Shown here: piece after piece, positions 1 through 9,157 of the stretch
Layout: the number at the start of each line of letters is the position of its first letter
How positions within the stretch are numbered: position 1 is the first letter of the stretch
Source of the DNA: Pycnococcus provasolii
Lineage: Eukaryota; Chlorophyta; Pseudoscourfieldiophyceae; Pseudoscourfieldiales
Direction of reading: 5' to 3'
Assembly: GCA_049487715.1 (NCBI GenBank)
Contig: CP150573.1
Coordinates: forward strand, 62,001 to 126,000
DNA length: 64,000 bases
Made by a program: the position numbers and the translations under genes
Notes under the pieces: model-generated
The model's input: the letters and a program-made list of their open reading frames with translations, nothing else
The model's database searches: none
What the model was told of the DNA's origin: nothing

Positions 1-1045
1 CGGTGATGCGCTCGCGCTCGATGGCGGCGAGCGCGCGCGCGGCGTCGAAGCGCGGCAGAATGACGTGCCGCGCGCCGAGCGCGGTGACTGCGTACAGCGC
101 GAATGCGTCGACGAGGTGGAACATAGGCGCGAAGTGGCCCCAGACGTCGGAGGACGCGAGTCGCATCTCGAGCGCGGTTGCCTTGGCGTGGCACAAGACG
201 ATGCGGTGCGTAAGCGTGACACCCTTGGGCTTGCCGGTGGTGCCGGACGTGTAGTAGAGCTGATAGTAGGAAGAAGGCGACTGCTGAGCAGCAGCGGCAA
301 CCTCGCCGCCGCCACCATTCTCTTCGTGCAGTGACGATATCGTCGTCGTCGTCAGGAGGCTGCTTGTGGAAGAGCAGCACAGCTCGTAGTCGTCGTCGTC
401 GTCGCTGTGTCCGTCGCTGGATGATGACGACGTCCACAGCACGGGCACCGAGGTACCCGCATCCGACAGGGCGCGCGCGTACTGTCGCTCCGCCACGATA
501 CACATCGGCGATCCGTCGTCGAGGATGTGCGCAAGCTCGGGGCCGACGAGGTGCACGTTGACGTTCAGCACGGCGGCGCCGGCGCGTGCGGCGGCAAAGT
601 GCACCTCGAGCACACGGTGCGAGTTGTTGAGCATGCACGCGACGACGAAAGAAGAAGATGACGACGATGATGATGAAGGCTGTGGTGGTGGTATTGTGCT
701 GCTGCTGGTGGTGGTGGTGGTCGTCGTCGTCGCGTTGCATCGTCGACGTTGTAGGCTGCAAAGATGCGCGGCGAGTGCCTCACACCGGCGAAGGCACGTG
801 CTGTACGAAAGTTTGACCACCACCGAGTCGTCGTCGTCAACGCTGTTGTTGTTGTTGTTGTTGTTGCCGCGCTGGTAATCGATCACGGATGCCGACGATG
901 ACAAATGATGATCGTCGCTGTTCTGTGTCTGCCACCGGAGGCTGTTCCAGATGGTATCGCCATTACAACAGCTCCTGACAGCAAAGGCGGTGGCGTCGCC
1001 GCTGTCGCATGGTGTTGTCGACGCCGAAGAAGCCGGCGTCGTCAT
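1..1045 (-). CDS. AMP-forming acyl-CoA synthetase / acyl-activating enzyme, 5' part
   Basis: Reading the minus strand from an ATG at 1045-1043 gives 348 codons with no stop up to the window edge, so the C-terminal part is missing. ANL-superfamily enzymes activate a carboxylic acid as an acyl-AMP and usually transfer it to CoA. The signature is the phosphate-binding loop YYTSGTTGKPKGVTLTH at about residues 262-278 (around 200-260 in the window), followed by MFHLVDAFALY and LPRFDAARALAAIERERIT, the usual A4/A5 region. Upstream, LNNSHRVLEVHFAAARAGA and NVNVHLVGPELAHILDD match the normal N-terminal lobe. Runs of Ser, Asp, Thr, Asn and Pro interrupt the fold, including an insert of roughly 50 residues just before the P-loop. 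The substrate cannot be told from this part. The family is very likely; the exact start is less sure. Confidence 0.85.
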   Translation of the reverse strand, partial: MTTPASSASTTPCDSGDATAFAVRSCCNGDTIWNSLRWQTQNSDDHHLSSSASVIDYQRGNNNNNNNSVDDDDSVVVKLSYSTCLRRCEALAAHLCSLQRRRCNATTTTTTTTSSSTIPPPQPSSSSSSSSSFVVACMLNNSHRVLEVHFAAARAGAAVLNVNVHLVGPELAHILDDGSPMCIVAERQYARALSDAGTSVPVLWTSSSSSDGHSDDDDDYELCCSSTSSLLTTTTISSLHEENGGGGEVAAAAQQSPSSYYQLYYTSGTTGKPKGVTLTHRIVLCHAKATALEMRLASSDVWGHFAPMFHLVDAFALYAVTALGARHVILPRFDAARALAAIERERIT

Positions 1046-1790
1046 GACACTGCAGCTGTCGTCGTCGTTCGGAAACCAAACAGAGCTCAGAAATTCGTTC
1101 GTTCACAATCGGTAATGATATCTACAGAGATCTTCGTATCTTATCTGATCTTCTGATTGCGCAGGTAGGTAGGAGGTGGTGACAAGCAGCCGCCGGCGGA
1201 AGCAGCAGCAAACCTCTTTTCTCGTTAAACGTCTTGAGTTGCGTTAACCGTCTTTGAGTTGGAAATCAAGACGTTTTGAGCAGCAGCAGCAGCAGCAGCC
1301 CGCCGCCGAGTCCGCCAAGTTTAAAGACAAAACGACGCAGAAAAGCGACAGCCAGTTGTTTCAATCTTGAAAAACGGGCGAATTTGAGTGAGGTCCAAGG
1401 ATCAGAGTTCAGGCGCGAAATAAACGCCCCCGTTGATTTTATCGATGTTGTATGTCCCATCTCCAAAACCCTACGAACCTTATCACAGGTTCCATCTAAA
1501 GTATCTTTGAATTATGCGCGGTTCGGGGTTTGGCACGGGCTGGCGTGTATGGACCAAGCAAGCCCTTCTCTCGGGGCGGGGCGATCCATTCTTCAAATGC
1601 GGGCGTTACAAGACGCAGCACGCAACGAACCGCCGCTGCCGCCGCTCCTGTCCCGGACTCTGTTCTTCTCCTCCCCTACCCCTACCCATAAAGGGCTTAC
1701 TCGACGGCGGCGGCGGTCACAATTCACAGATCATCAGAACCGAACGAGTCCGTCAATCCAGCCACTGCTACCCGTCCGTCTTCATGATGA
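1046..1790. other. intergenic, no convincing gene
   Basis: This lies between the starts or ends of two minus-strand genes. An open frame on the plus strand (1276-1797) begins with poly-Ser from a CAG/AGC run and has no recognisable domain or composition, so I do not call it. The stretch near 1085-1260 is AT-richer and is the likely promoter region of the acyl-activating enzyme. Confidence 0.4.
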
Positions 1791-2933
1791 TTATTGATGA
1801 TCTCCGACGCCACCATCATCATCAGCAGATGAACGAGACCTTGTCCCCAATATCCACCGAAGAGCTGTTGGAGCCTGTGATCCGCCGTCTAAGGATGCGT
1901 GCATGAGAGTAGGCACAAGCCACACCATTTGCGGCAGCGCGCATGCGACGAGAGTGATGAAGAGGAACACGACGGCGGCGATACCACGGCTGCATTCTCC
2001 ACCAGCCACAACGATTGTGTTGTCGGGCTGAGTCACCGCGAATGCACGACAGCTCGATGTGACACCAGCCGCGGCGCATGCTGCGCCATAGCCGAGTGTG
2101 CCTAGTAACCAGTCCGTAACCACCTCCACCTTACTGCTTGTTGCTTGAACACTTGAGAATGACGTTGTAGATGTCTGAATGTGATCCAATGCGATGAAAC
2201 ACTCCACAACAGCAAAGATTGTGTTGGCGATAAACAACAAAACGGACATGAAGAGCAAAAAGCTGTAGCTGTGAGGGGCTTCCTTGCCGTCGCGGGAAAT
2301 CTGTGATGCCATCAACGAGAATGCCAGCAGTGAACAAACCGCCATCAAGATTCGGAGAGCTGCGGGAACCCAGTTGTGCTTGGGAAGGTTGGCATAAAAC
2401 TTGCGGCTCTCCTCCTCCTTCTTCGCGCTACCATATTCATCACCACCAGAAGGGCTTCCGCCGTTGTTGTTGTCGTCGTGTATTATTGGAGTTTTGATGT
2501 TGTTGTTGGAGGTGGTCATCATCGTGGACGGCGTCGTCGTCGCCGTTGTTGTTGTGCTGGTGGTTCCTACACTCTCACCACCACCAATAACGGGCACAAT
2601 AGAGTACGGTGTCGTCGTCGTCGGTGCTGGTGTAGCAGTAGTAGGTTGCCTCGTGCTCGACAGCGGAACAGTATACATGGAATATGGCGTGACGTTTGTT
2701 GGTGGTGGATCCGGCGTCAGCATACCACCACCGCCGTTATCGCCTCTGCCGCCGCCGCCGCCACCACGACCTGTAATAGAAGACGAGGGCTCGAACGAGG
2801 CGTCAACCATGACACACCACTGGCTGCGACGAGCGAGTGAGTGGTATAGAGTGAATATATTCAGCAGTGCGTTTTGTAGTGGCGTCCGAGGTCGGGGCCG
2901 GCTCCTGGGTACGGGGACCCGTTGTAGAACCAT
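1791..2933 (-). CDS. CASP-like / MARVEL-type four-helix membrane protein
   Basis: The frame encodes 380 residues. The first ~190 are low complexity, rich in Thr, Pro, Gly and Asn. The C-terminal half has four hydrophobic segments: near VPAALRILMAVCSLLAFSL, SFLLFMSVLLFIANTIFAV, TDWLLGTLGYGAACAAAGV and GIAAVVFLFITLVACALPQ. This spacing, a basic residue in helix 1 and an acidic residue in helix 3 (VVTDW) resemble plant Casparian-strip membrane protein-like (CASPL, DUF588) and MARVEL proteins, which form membrane scaffolds. The pairing by family is inferred from topology rather than from a diagnostic motif. A second ATG at 2810 (residue 42) lies just before the low-complexity domain and is an equally good start, because the first 41 residues look like untranslated leader. 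The protein is probably in the plasma membrane. Confidence 0.6.
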   Translation of the reverse strand: MVLQRVPVPRSRPRPRTPLQNALLNIFTLYHSLARRSQWCVMVDASFEPSSSITGRGGGGGGRGDNGGGGMLTPDPPPTNVTPYSMYTVPLSSTRQPTTATPAPTTTTPYSIVPVIGGGESVGTTSTTTTATTTPSTMMTTSNNNIKTPIIHDDNNNGGSPSGGDEYGSAKKEEESRKFYANLPKHNWVPAALRILMAVCSLLAFSLMASQISRDGKEAPHSYSFLLFMSVLLFIANTIFAVVECFIALDHIQTSTTSFSSVQATSSKVEVVTDWLLGTLGYGAACAAAGVTSSCRAFAVTQPDNTIVVAGGECSRGIAAVVFLFITLVACALPQMVWLVPTLMHASLDGGSQAPTALRWILGTRSRSSADDDGGVGDHQ

Positions 2934-3076
2934 TCAACTTTTCGTGTAATTACCTAGTTACACGATCTTACATTTTATGAACCAGTGCCGGGCCGATCTC
3001 TTCAGCGAGGACCGGTAGGTGGTCACGACGGCTCAGGCTGTTCGCCATAACTAGCGCTCTCACGAAGCTTGGGCAG

Positions 3077-3577
3077 GTGGGAGAGCACCTGCGCCCCGCG
3101 TTGGCGCAATATCTAGAGACAAAACATCTGCACGCCCACGACGTGCTCTTTATCGGATACCCTCAGAACGATCCGCGCTGTGTCGTGGACGCGACGGTAG
3201 CTCATCTCGAGCAACGCGTCGACCGCGTCGAGTGCAAGGGCGGTGCTATGTTCTATAATATGTCAAAGCTGTGCTGGGAGATTCTTTTTACCAACATCAA
3301 CAGCACGATTCAAGCGGCTCGAACCCTGTTCTTCTTGCGTTCACGCGCTGAATCGAACTATCTCACCTCGCTCAAATACGACGACACTGTTCTGATTGCG
3401 GAAATCATCAACGATGACGGTTCGCCCGCTTATCTTCGCGCTGGCATGGGCTCGCTAAGCTCAGCGCCATCGACGCATAAACATTTCAAACCTCTTTTAA
3501 TCAATTTTAGAATTCTTACAATTTTAAAATTTATTCCTCACATCCCCGAATCCCACTCCTCCTCTACCGTCCGCTAG
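3077..3577 (+). CDS. unrecognised short open frame, possible gene fragment
   Basis: An open frame of 166 codons has no ATG near its 5' end; it opens at a GTG, and the first ATG is at about codon 58. It could be a 3' exon or a decayed piece of a gene. The composition is balanced (for example HAHDVLFIGYPQNDPRC and MFYNMSKLCWEILFTNI) rather than low complexity, which argues that it was once coding. The last third is AT-rich and looks non-coding. I recognise no family. Confidence 0.25.
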   Translation: MGEHLRPALAQYLETKHLHAHDVLFIGYPQNDPRCVVDATVAHLEQRVDRVECKGGAMFYNMSKLCWEILFTNINSTIQAARTLFFLRSRAESNYLTSLKYDDTVLIAEIINDDGSPAYLRAGMGSLSSAPSTHKHFKPLLINFRILTILKFIPHIPESHSSSTVR

Positions 3578-4104
3578 GAATGTGAATACATTCCTGCGGA
3601 TGGGCGTGGCGGGAGACTCGACGGGGTGGATGCCTGGGGGGCTCCAATACTTCTGTCGACCATAGTCTACCAACTCACAGTTGATGAGCATTGTTTTTGA
3701 ACAGCCGGCTTGACTCGACGAAAAACCATGGTCCAATTTTCAAGACAAAGATACAAAAAAAGGCTGAAAAAGGCAACCACCTTGTCAGGCAGAGATGGTT
3801 GAGGTTAACTCCATGGGTATGATGGGGTGTGGTCGGGCAGAGATACCTTGGGGCAATCAACGGCTCGCAGGGAGCAGGGAGCACGGCATGTAAGGCGTAA
3901 GGCGTAAGGCGTAAGGCGAGGGCTCCCCCTATGGCCCAGGCGGAAGGAAGGCCGGCCTCCTCCCTTCCCTCCCGCCTCCCTAGCCTCGCCCAAGAACCTC
4001 CTCCCCTGCTCCTCCCTGCCCCTGCTCCCCTGCTCCCCTCCGCCCTCCCCGCCGCTCGAGCACAAGAGAAACCTCAAGAGACAACACCTCTCGAAGGGCG
4101 AGCC
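3578..4104. other. intergenic / 5' leader of the EF-hand-TPR gene
   Basis: No gene is seen. The stretch holds a 7-bp tandem repeat (TAAGGCG, four copies, 3891-3918), followed by a C-rich pyrimidine leader at about 3955-4060 that runs up to the ATG at 4105. The leader is likely transcribed. Confidence 0.4.
3891..3918. repeat. 7-bp tandem repeat TAAGGCG x4
   Basis: Four perfect head-to-tail copies of a 7-bp unit upstream of the EF-hand-TPR gene. It is short and has no assigned function. Confidence 0.8.
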
Positions 4105-6429
4105 ATGGCGAGTCCGCTGTCCGAAAAACGACGACTGGAGAAGGTGCAGCACATATTCGAGAGGTTCGACGTCAACAAGGATGGAAGGCTCTCAAAGGTA
4201 CGAGGTCACGAGGCGCGGGGGCGGGAGGTCGGAGCACCTCGGGTCGGTTGGCGTCTCCCAGCTGGGCGCGCGCGCGTGCTTCCGCGCAAAAACCAACCAC
4301 GGGACGGCCCGCGCATAGTTGTGCGAAGCGCGAAAGGATACGATATGTATATGTGCACCATATGTTTTGGATCCACACACTTTTGTCTCTCTTAAGTCTT
4401 CAAATAACACAAGAAAACGTAAAGTGCTCACAACAAACCCAACAAACCCAACAAAACTTGATTTCCTCTTCTTCTTCTTTTGTAGGAGGAGATGGCGAAC
4501 CTCGTGGTGGAGGTGAACCCGGTGGTGAGGTTCAGCGACGAGCAGATCACCGCCATCCTTGACGAGGTGTTCCGCACGTACGGCGAGTTCATCGACACCG
4601 GAGGGCTCACGCTCGAGGGACTCGCGCGGACGTACGAGGATGGCGCGGGTGACGTCGACCGAGACTTTGACGCGCTTGGTCTGGCACTGCCCGAGGAGAC
4701 GGCCACGCCACTTGGCGTGTCACCCGGATCGGAGGGAAGCTCCAAGGGGCCGAGCACTATGAACCTCAGCGCGCAGGAGCAGAAGGCTGTGGGAGGACTT
4801 TCCGCGGACGTCGCCGCCCTGCTCGCCGAGCTGGACATGCTGCTGTCCAACGCAACGGACGAAACGCCAGAGGAGGTTTTGGCGCTTGCCAAGGCGATCG
4901 ACGCACTGCGCCACCGTGCGGATACCATGCGCACGGCCGACGAGTCGTTTGACGCTCACATGGAGATGGGATACGTGCTGGGAACGCACGGAAGGCACGA
5001 CGAGGCGCTGCGTTCGTATCGCCGAGCGATCGTGCTGCGGCCGGAGGAGGCGCGCGCCCACTTCCGTGCCGGAAACGCGTTGTACAGCCTCGGGCGGTTT
5101 CCCGAGGCTTGCACGGAGTACGACCGCAGCCTCGGCGTTGCGCGACAGCCGCAGGATGACACGCTGCTTCCGAAAATCCACGTCAACCTCGGCATCGCTC
5201 TCGAGGGTGACGGCATGCTGATGTCCGCGTGCGAGCACTACCGCGAGGCGGCCATCCTGAACCCCAGCCACTTCCGCGCGCTGAAGCTGCTCGGATCCGC
5301 GCTGCTCGGCCTCGGCGAGCTGCAGGCGAGCGAGGAGGCTCTTGAGCACGCGCTGCACCTGCACGCCGACTTTGCCGACGCGCAGTGCGACCTCGGATGC
5401 GCGATGACGGGGCTCGGCAACGAGGCGGGTGCGCTGGCAGCTTTCCAGCGAGCGGTTGAGCTCGACGGCCGGCACGTGGAGGCGCTGTACAACATCGGAA
5501 ATCTGCAGCGCAACGCCGGCGAGTTCCGCCTCGCGGTGGACTCTTACGACCGGTGCCTGGCGGAGGACCCGTTCCACTGGCGAGCTCTGATGAACAAGGG
5601 CGTCGCGCTCACCGCAATGTCGGAGACGGGCACCGCGATTGCGTGCTTTGAGGAGGCGTTCGAGCTCACGGGACGCCGCATCGAGCTTTACGACACCATC
5701 AAGAGCCTGAAGCGCCTCGCACGAAGCAAGTCGTCGTGGGGAATGATGCGGTCGGCTCCCGCCGAGGGACGCGCGCTTCTCTTCGCGCGCAAGAAGGGCA
5801 AGATTGGGCGGATGGATCACAAGGCGCTTGCGTCGTACGGCATCGAGAACCTCAGCCAAACGCTCGACGTGGCAACGCTGCAGCGCCTGACGAAGCTTCG
5901 CGAGTGCCCCGTCGAGGACGTTCTCTCGGAGAAGTCGGACAGCAACATTCCCGCGGGTGCGGATGGGAAGAATGTGCGCAAGGCGATGGCGGAGCGCATT
6001 CTGAAGAGACTGCTTAAGTTCTCAAGTCCTGCGACATTCCAGAGCGTGATGAAGGCTGTGAACGAGCGAATCTTGTCAAAGCTCGACCGTCACGGCCGTG
6101 GTCTCGTGAACATCGGCCAATTCCTGGCGGTGCTCACGGCCATCTGCAGGGGCACCAACGACGAGCGCAAGGCTGCGATGTTCGAGATCCTTCAGTGGAC
6201 GTACGACCAGACAGGCGCGACTCTCCCGAAGAGCGAGGCGCGGTACTTCCTGGACATGATCAAGGCAATCTTCAGGGATCTGCCGCTACCCGACGCACCA
6301 ACCGCGGGAAGCGACGAGACGGTTAACTTAGACGGATTCTCGGTGATGATTGACGATGCCAAGGATGGATTGGCAATGTTGAGTGTGATTCCTAACGTGA
6401 CGAGAAGGAAGGGGTGGAGTCTGTTTTGA
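4105..6429 (+). CDS. calcium-binding EF-hand / tetratricopeptide-repeat protein (plant At1g05150 type)
   Basis: Two exons, 4105-4197 and 4486-6429, with a GT-AG intron at 4198-4485 in phase 0, give 678 residues. The first exon carries an EF-hand whose loop (DVNKDGRLSKEE) is split by the intron after the Lys. Exon 2 continues with the diagnostic plant-type stretch FSDEQITAILDEVFRTYGEF and then DGAGDVDRDFDALGL. Around residues 190-430 there are about seven TPR units, for example ARAHFRAGNALYSLGRFPEA and VEALYNIGNLQRNAGEFR. The Arabidopsis proteins of this architecture are cytosolic, calcium-binding and poorly characterised. The splice is well supported: the joined reading restores the EF-hand, and reading through the intron does not. 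The C-terminal ~200 residues have no domain I can name. The family assignment is firm; the function is not known. Confidence 0.92.
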
Positions 6430-6456
6430 TTGAAAATCATTTTTATCATTTTTTTT

Positions 6457-6591
6457 CTGAGATTCCTCATCATTCAGTAATGGAACGCACTTTACTTTGT
6501 CCAACGGTCGTCCATTCACACCATTCGTGCATTCAGCATGAATGCCTTTTCGTATGCGTCCGGCGTGAGAGCTCCACTTGCGCTTGTTGTC
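6457..6591 (+). repeat. dispersed 3'-flank element, copy 1
   Basis: It starts 28 bp after the stop codon of the EF-hand-TPR gene. The first half (CTGAGATT..CTCA..CAGTAATGGAACG..TTTACTTT..GTCCAACGGTCGTC) recurs at 15105-15169, just after the TyrA gene. The pattern CAGTAATGRA and the second half (GCGTCCGGCRTGAGAG.TCC.CTTGCGCTTG) recur at 39927-40022, just after ATG13. All copies are in the same orientation relative to the gene they follow. Confidence 0.65.
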
Positions 6592-6639
6592 CGTCGCTGT
6601 TGTCGTCGCCAAGGAGGAGAAGAAATAGGAGGAGCTGCC

Positions 6640-7045
6640 ATGCGCAAGCTAGCTACACCACGGAACCCAAATGCGAAGAGCACGAATGCGATTGGCATAT
6701 TCCTGAACCTGTTGGTCTTGAAACTCCTGTTGGTGTCTGCCAAAGCCCAAAAGGAGGAGGAGGAGTGCGGAATTCACGTCACGGAATTCACTTGCGGAAA
6801 GAAAAAATGCGAGTGGCATGTTGATGAGTATGGTGAATGGCATCTGCAAAAAGGAGGAGAAAGTTCGCCGAGTCCGCCGCAATCTTGCTGACGGCATCGA
6901 ATGTGAGATGCACTCCAACTGTGCGTCGGGGTACTGCCACACGCCGCAGTGCTTCATGCAAAAGGAAGGAAGGGTGGCCAACTGCAAGAAGCTGTGCATG
7001 GCCAAGTCGTGGTGGACGAAGTCTACCGATGCCGTGACCAACTAA
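6640..7045 (+). CDS. small secreted cysteine-rich protein, reading frame interrupted
   Basis: From the ATG at 6640 a frame starts with a clear signal-peptide-like segment (AIGIFLNLLVLKLLLVSAKA) and continues into ECGIHVTEFTCGKKKCEWHV, ending at about 6891. A second frame, shifted by one base and open to 7042, carries IECEMHSNCASGYCHTP followed by CFMQKEGRVANCKKLC. The Cys spacing of the two parts looks like one small extracellular disulfide protein. The join needs either a very short intron (GT at about 6829, length about 28 bp or 28 plus a multiple of 3) or a frameshift or sequencing error. I cannot tell which. I know no family match. Confidence 0.4.
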
Positions 7046-7203
7046 TAAGACTATAAGAGTAGACACGCGCTGGAGATGGGAAATAAATGGCCCGTGAGGC
7101 CGTCAGGCCGTGAGGGAGGGGTGTAGTTACTGTTAGAAGATCGTGTTTGCAGGGTTTTTCTAAAATTTGAAAAAATATATTCTTCTACCCTTTAATTCAA
7201 AAA

Positions 7204-9066
7204 ATGGTTGCCACCTCACCTCAGGCTGCTGCTGCTCCCGCCGCCGCTGCTGCACGTCGTCGACGACGTGCCAACAGAACTGACGAGCCACATGTCGCGT
7301 CACCGAGTCCAAACCCCAGGATGAGGAAAAACAATGAAAAGGACGACGATGTTGATGATGACAACGGCGAGAACAAGACAAAGACAAAGACGCTAACGCC
7401 GACGCCAACGCCGACGCCGACGCCGACAACAACAAATCAAATTCTTCGCCTCCTCCCCGTCGTCGTAAGTAGTCTCTTCGTCGTCGTTGGAATCCCTCTA
7501 CTGTTCATCATGCTACCGCTGAACAATAACAAAAGCGACACAAGCCGCGCGCCTGTGTATTGCATTCCATCATCACAGCGACACCATCTGCAACCGATCA
7601 TGAACGCGCTGAACAAAGCTGGGTGGCATTTCGCGTCGTCTTGTACACCTTCCAACAACATCGATCTGATCTGGTCCTTTCAAAGTCCCTTTCAACATCA
7701 CGAAAGCAATCCGCACAACCTACCTTCGCTTGTGTGGCATCTCAACGATGATGAGAAGCAATTTCTGCCGTCGGGTATGCCCGCTTCGAGGTTCACGCTT
7801 GTAAATCACATCCCAGGCAGTGGCTACTTTACGCGAAAGGAAAATCTCGCGAAACTCAGCATCGACATCCCAGGCATCCCGCCTACGTTTCGCATGCCAG
7901 ACGAAAGAGATGCGTTGTTGGCGCATGCGAAGCTAAATCCTGACAAGAATTGGATACGCAAGGATTTAAATCATCGCGGAGTGAGCATGCTATCATCTTT
8001 AACTAACGAACTCGACGAAGACGACAGCGAGGAATTTCTTGTGCAGCAACTCATCTCGCCTTACCTCATCGGCAATAAAATGTTTGATATTGGCCTGTAC
8101 GTCATCGTCACGTCCATTCGTCCTCTCAGGGCGTACGCACTACATGACGTGCTCATTCGCATGTGCGAGGACGATTACACGACGCATGATCCTAATAATG
8201 AGAAATCGTACGTGATCGCCTCCGACTACCTGCCACCGTGGAATAATGCAGAACTGCGCAAATACTACGTGAGAGGCCACACGACGGCAAATGTTCTGCT
8301 TGCACACCTCACGCGTGAGGATGCCAGCACAGGCGAACGACGTTTGGCAAACACGCTCTTCGCAACCTTGCATGGAACAGCAGCCGCGGTACTCACGCAC
8401 GCCCAGGAGTCGATGCATGCACAGATGCATGCACAGGCGCGGCGTTTCTCCAAGGACGGCGCGCCTGTGCACACGGAGAGATTCTTTCACATGTACAGGC
8501 TTGACTTCGTCGTCGACGACCAACTTAACGTTCACCTGCTTGAGGTGAACCAATCTCCTAACATGAGTCCACGTCACACTCCTGGCTTGACGCCGTTCTT
8601 CGAACGGCTTGCGTACAGCTTGATTTCCATCCTTGGATTGCGCGACGGTGGCTTCAATCGCCACACGAGCCGCGGTGGTTCATATGCGTGTGAGATTACC
8701 GACGACTGCCACTTACGTGTTCCTTGGAACGAGGTGGATGTGGGATTTGACGTATGTGACGAACCATGCCGAGCGAACTGTAGTGCGAAGAGAGAGTGCT
8801 TGCTGTGCCGGCCATGCCGAACCGCACGCCAGGCGAACATGATTCGCACGATGGTGTCGGAGATGAGGAATCGCGAGGCTTTCTACCACCGCATCTGGCC
8901 CATTTCGTCCAAAGAGAGGATGAAGAGGCAGCAACAAACTACTACTACAACAACAACTACTACTGCTACTCTGCCGCCGCCACTTCTTTCCTCGATTGAG
9001 GACATCCACGCACAGATCTTTGTTGACCACATGTGTCGCACTGCCGCAGACAAGTCTTGGTGCTAG
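7204..9066 (+). CDS. membrane-anchored tubulin-tyrosine-ligase-like (TTLL) protein
   Basis: The protein has 620 residues. The first ~75 are low complexity with a TP repeat. One transmembrane segment follows at about 79-102 (LPVVVSSLFVVVGIPLLFI), then the TTL domain at about 115-490. Family marks are NWIRKDLNHRGVSMLSSL (nucleotide-binding lysine region), YLIGNKMFDIGLYVIVTSIR, LRAYALHDVLIRMC and MYRLDFVVDDQLNVHLLEVN, the last being the metal-binding D...EVN motif. TTLL enzymes ligate Tyr, Glu or Gly to tubulin or other proteins. A Cys-rich tail at about 495-540 (CDEPCRANCSAKRECLLCRPC) is not part of the usual cytosolic enzyme. The N-terminal anchor and Cys-rich tail suggest the domain may face the secretory lumen, which would make tubulin an unlikely substrate. 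The family is sure; substrate and location are inferred. Confidence 0.85.
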   Translation: MVATSPQAAAAPAAAAARRRRRANRTDEPHVASPSPNPRMRKNNEKDDDVDDDNGENKTKTKTLTPTPTPTPTPTTTNQILRLLPVVVSSLFVVVGIPLLFIMLPLNNNKSDTSRAPVYCIPSSQRHHLQPIMNALNKAGWHFASSCTPSNNIDLIWSFQSPFQHHESNPHNLPSLVWHLNDDEKQFLPSGMPASRFTLVNHIPGSGYFTRKENLAKLSIDIPGIPPTFRMPDERDALLAHAKLNPDKNWIRKDLNHRGVSMLSSLTNELDEDDSEEFLVQQLISPYLIGNKMFDIGLYVIVTSIRPLRAYALHDVLIRMCEDDYTTHDPNNEKSYVIASDYLPPWNNAELRKYYVRGHTTANVLLAHLTREDASTGERRLANTLFATLHGTAAAVLTHAQESMHAQMHAQARRFSKDGAPVHTERFFHMYRLDFVVDDQLNVHLLEVNQSPNMSPRHTPGLTPFFERLAYSLISILGLRDGGFNRHTSRGGSYACEITDDCHLRVPWNEVDVGFDVCDEPCRANCSAKRECLLCRPCRTARQANMIRTMVSEMRNREAFYHRIWPISSKERMKRQQQTTTTTTTTTATLPPPLLSSIEDIHAQIFVDHMCRTAADKSWC

Positions 9067-9157
9067 GTTTCACGACTCACCCAAATGTGTTTTTTTTTTC
9101 GTGTAATTGGGAATTCGGGGTTTCTACATACTGTACAAAAAACAAAGACTCCTACTC

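Noticed and set aside
1276-1797. 173-residue open frame on the plus strand
   Set aside because: It begins in a CAG/AGC repeat, has mixed composition and no domain, and lies in the gap between two minus-strand genes.
4720-5859. 379-residue open frame on the minus strand opposite the EF-hand-TPR gene
   Set aside because: It is the antisense of a GC-rich coding exon. The plus frame has clear TPR units.
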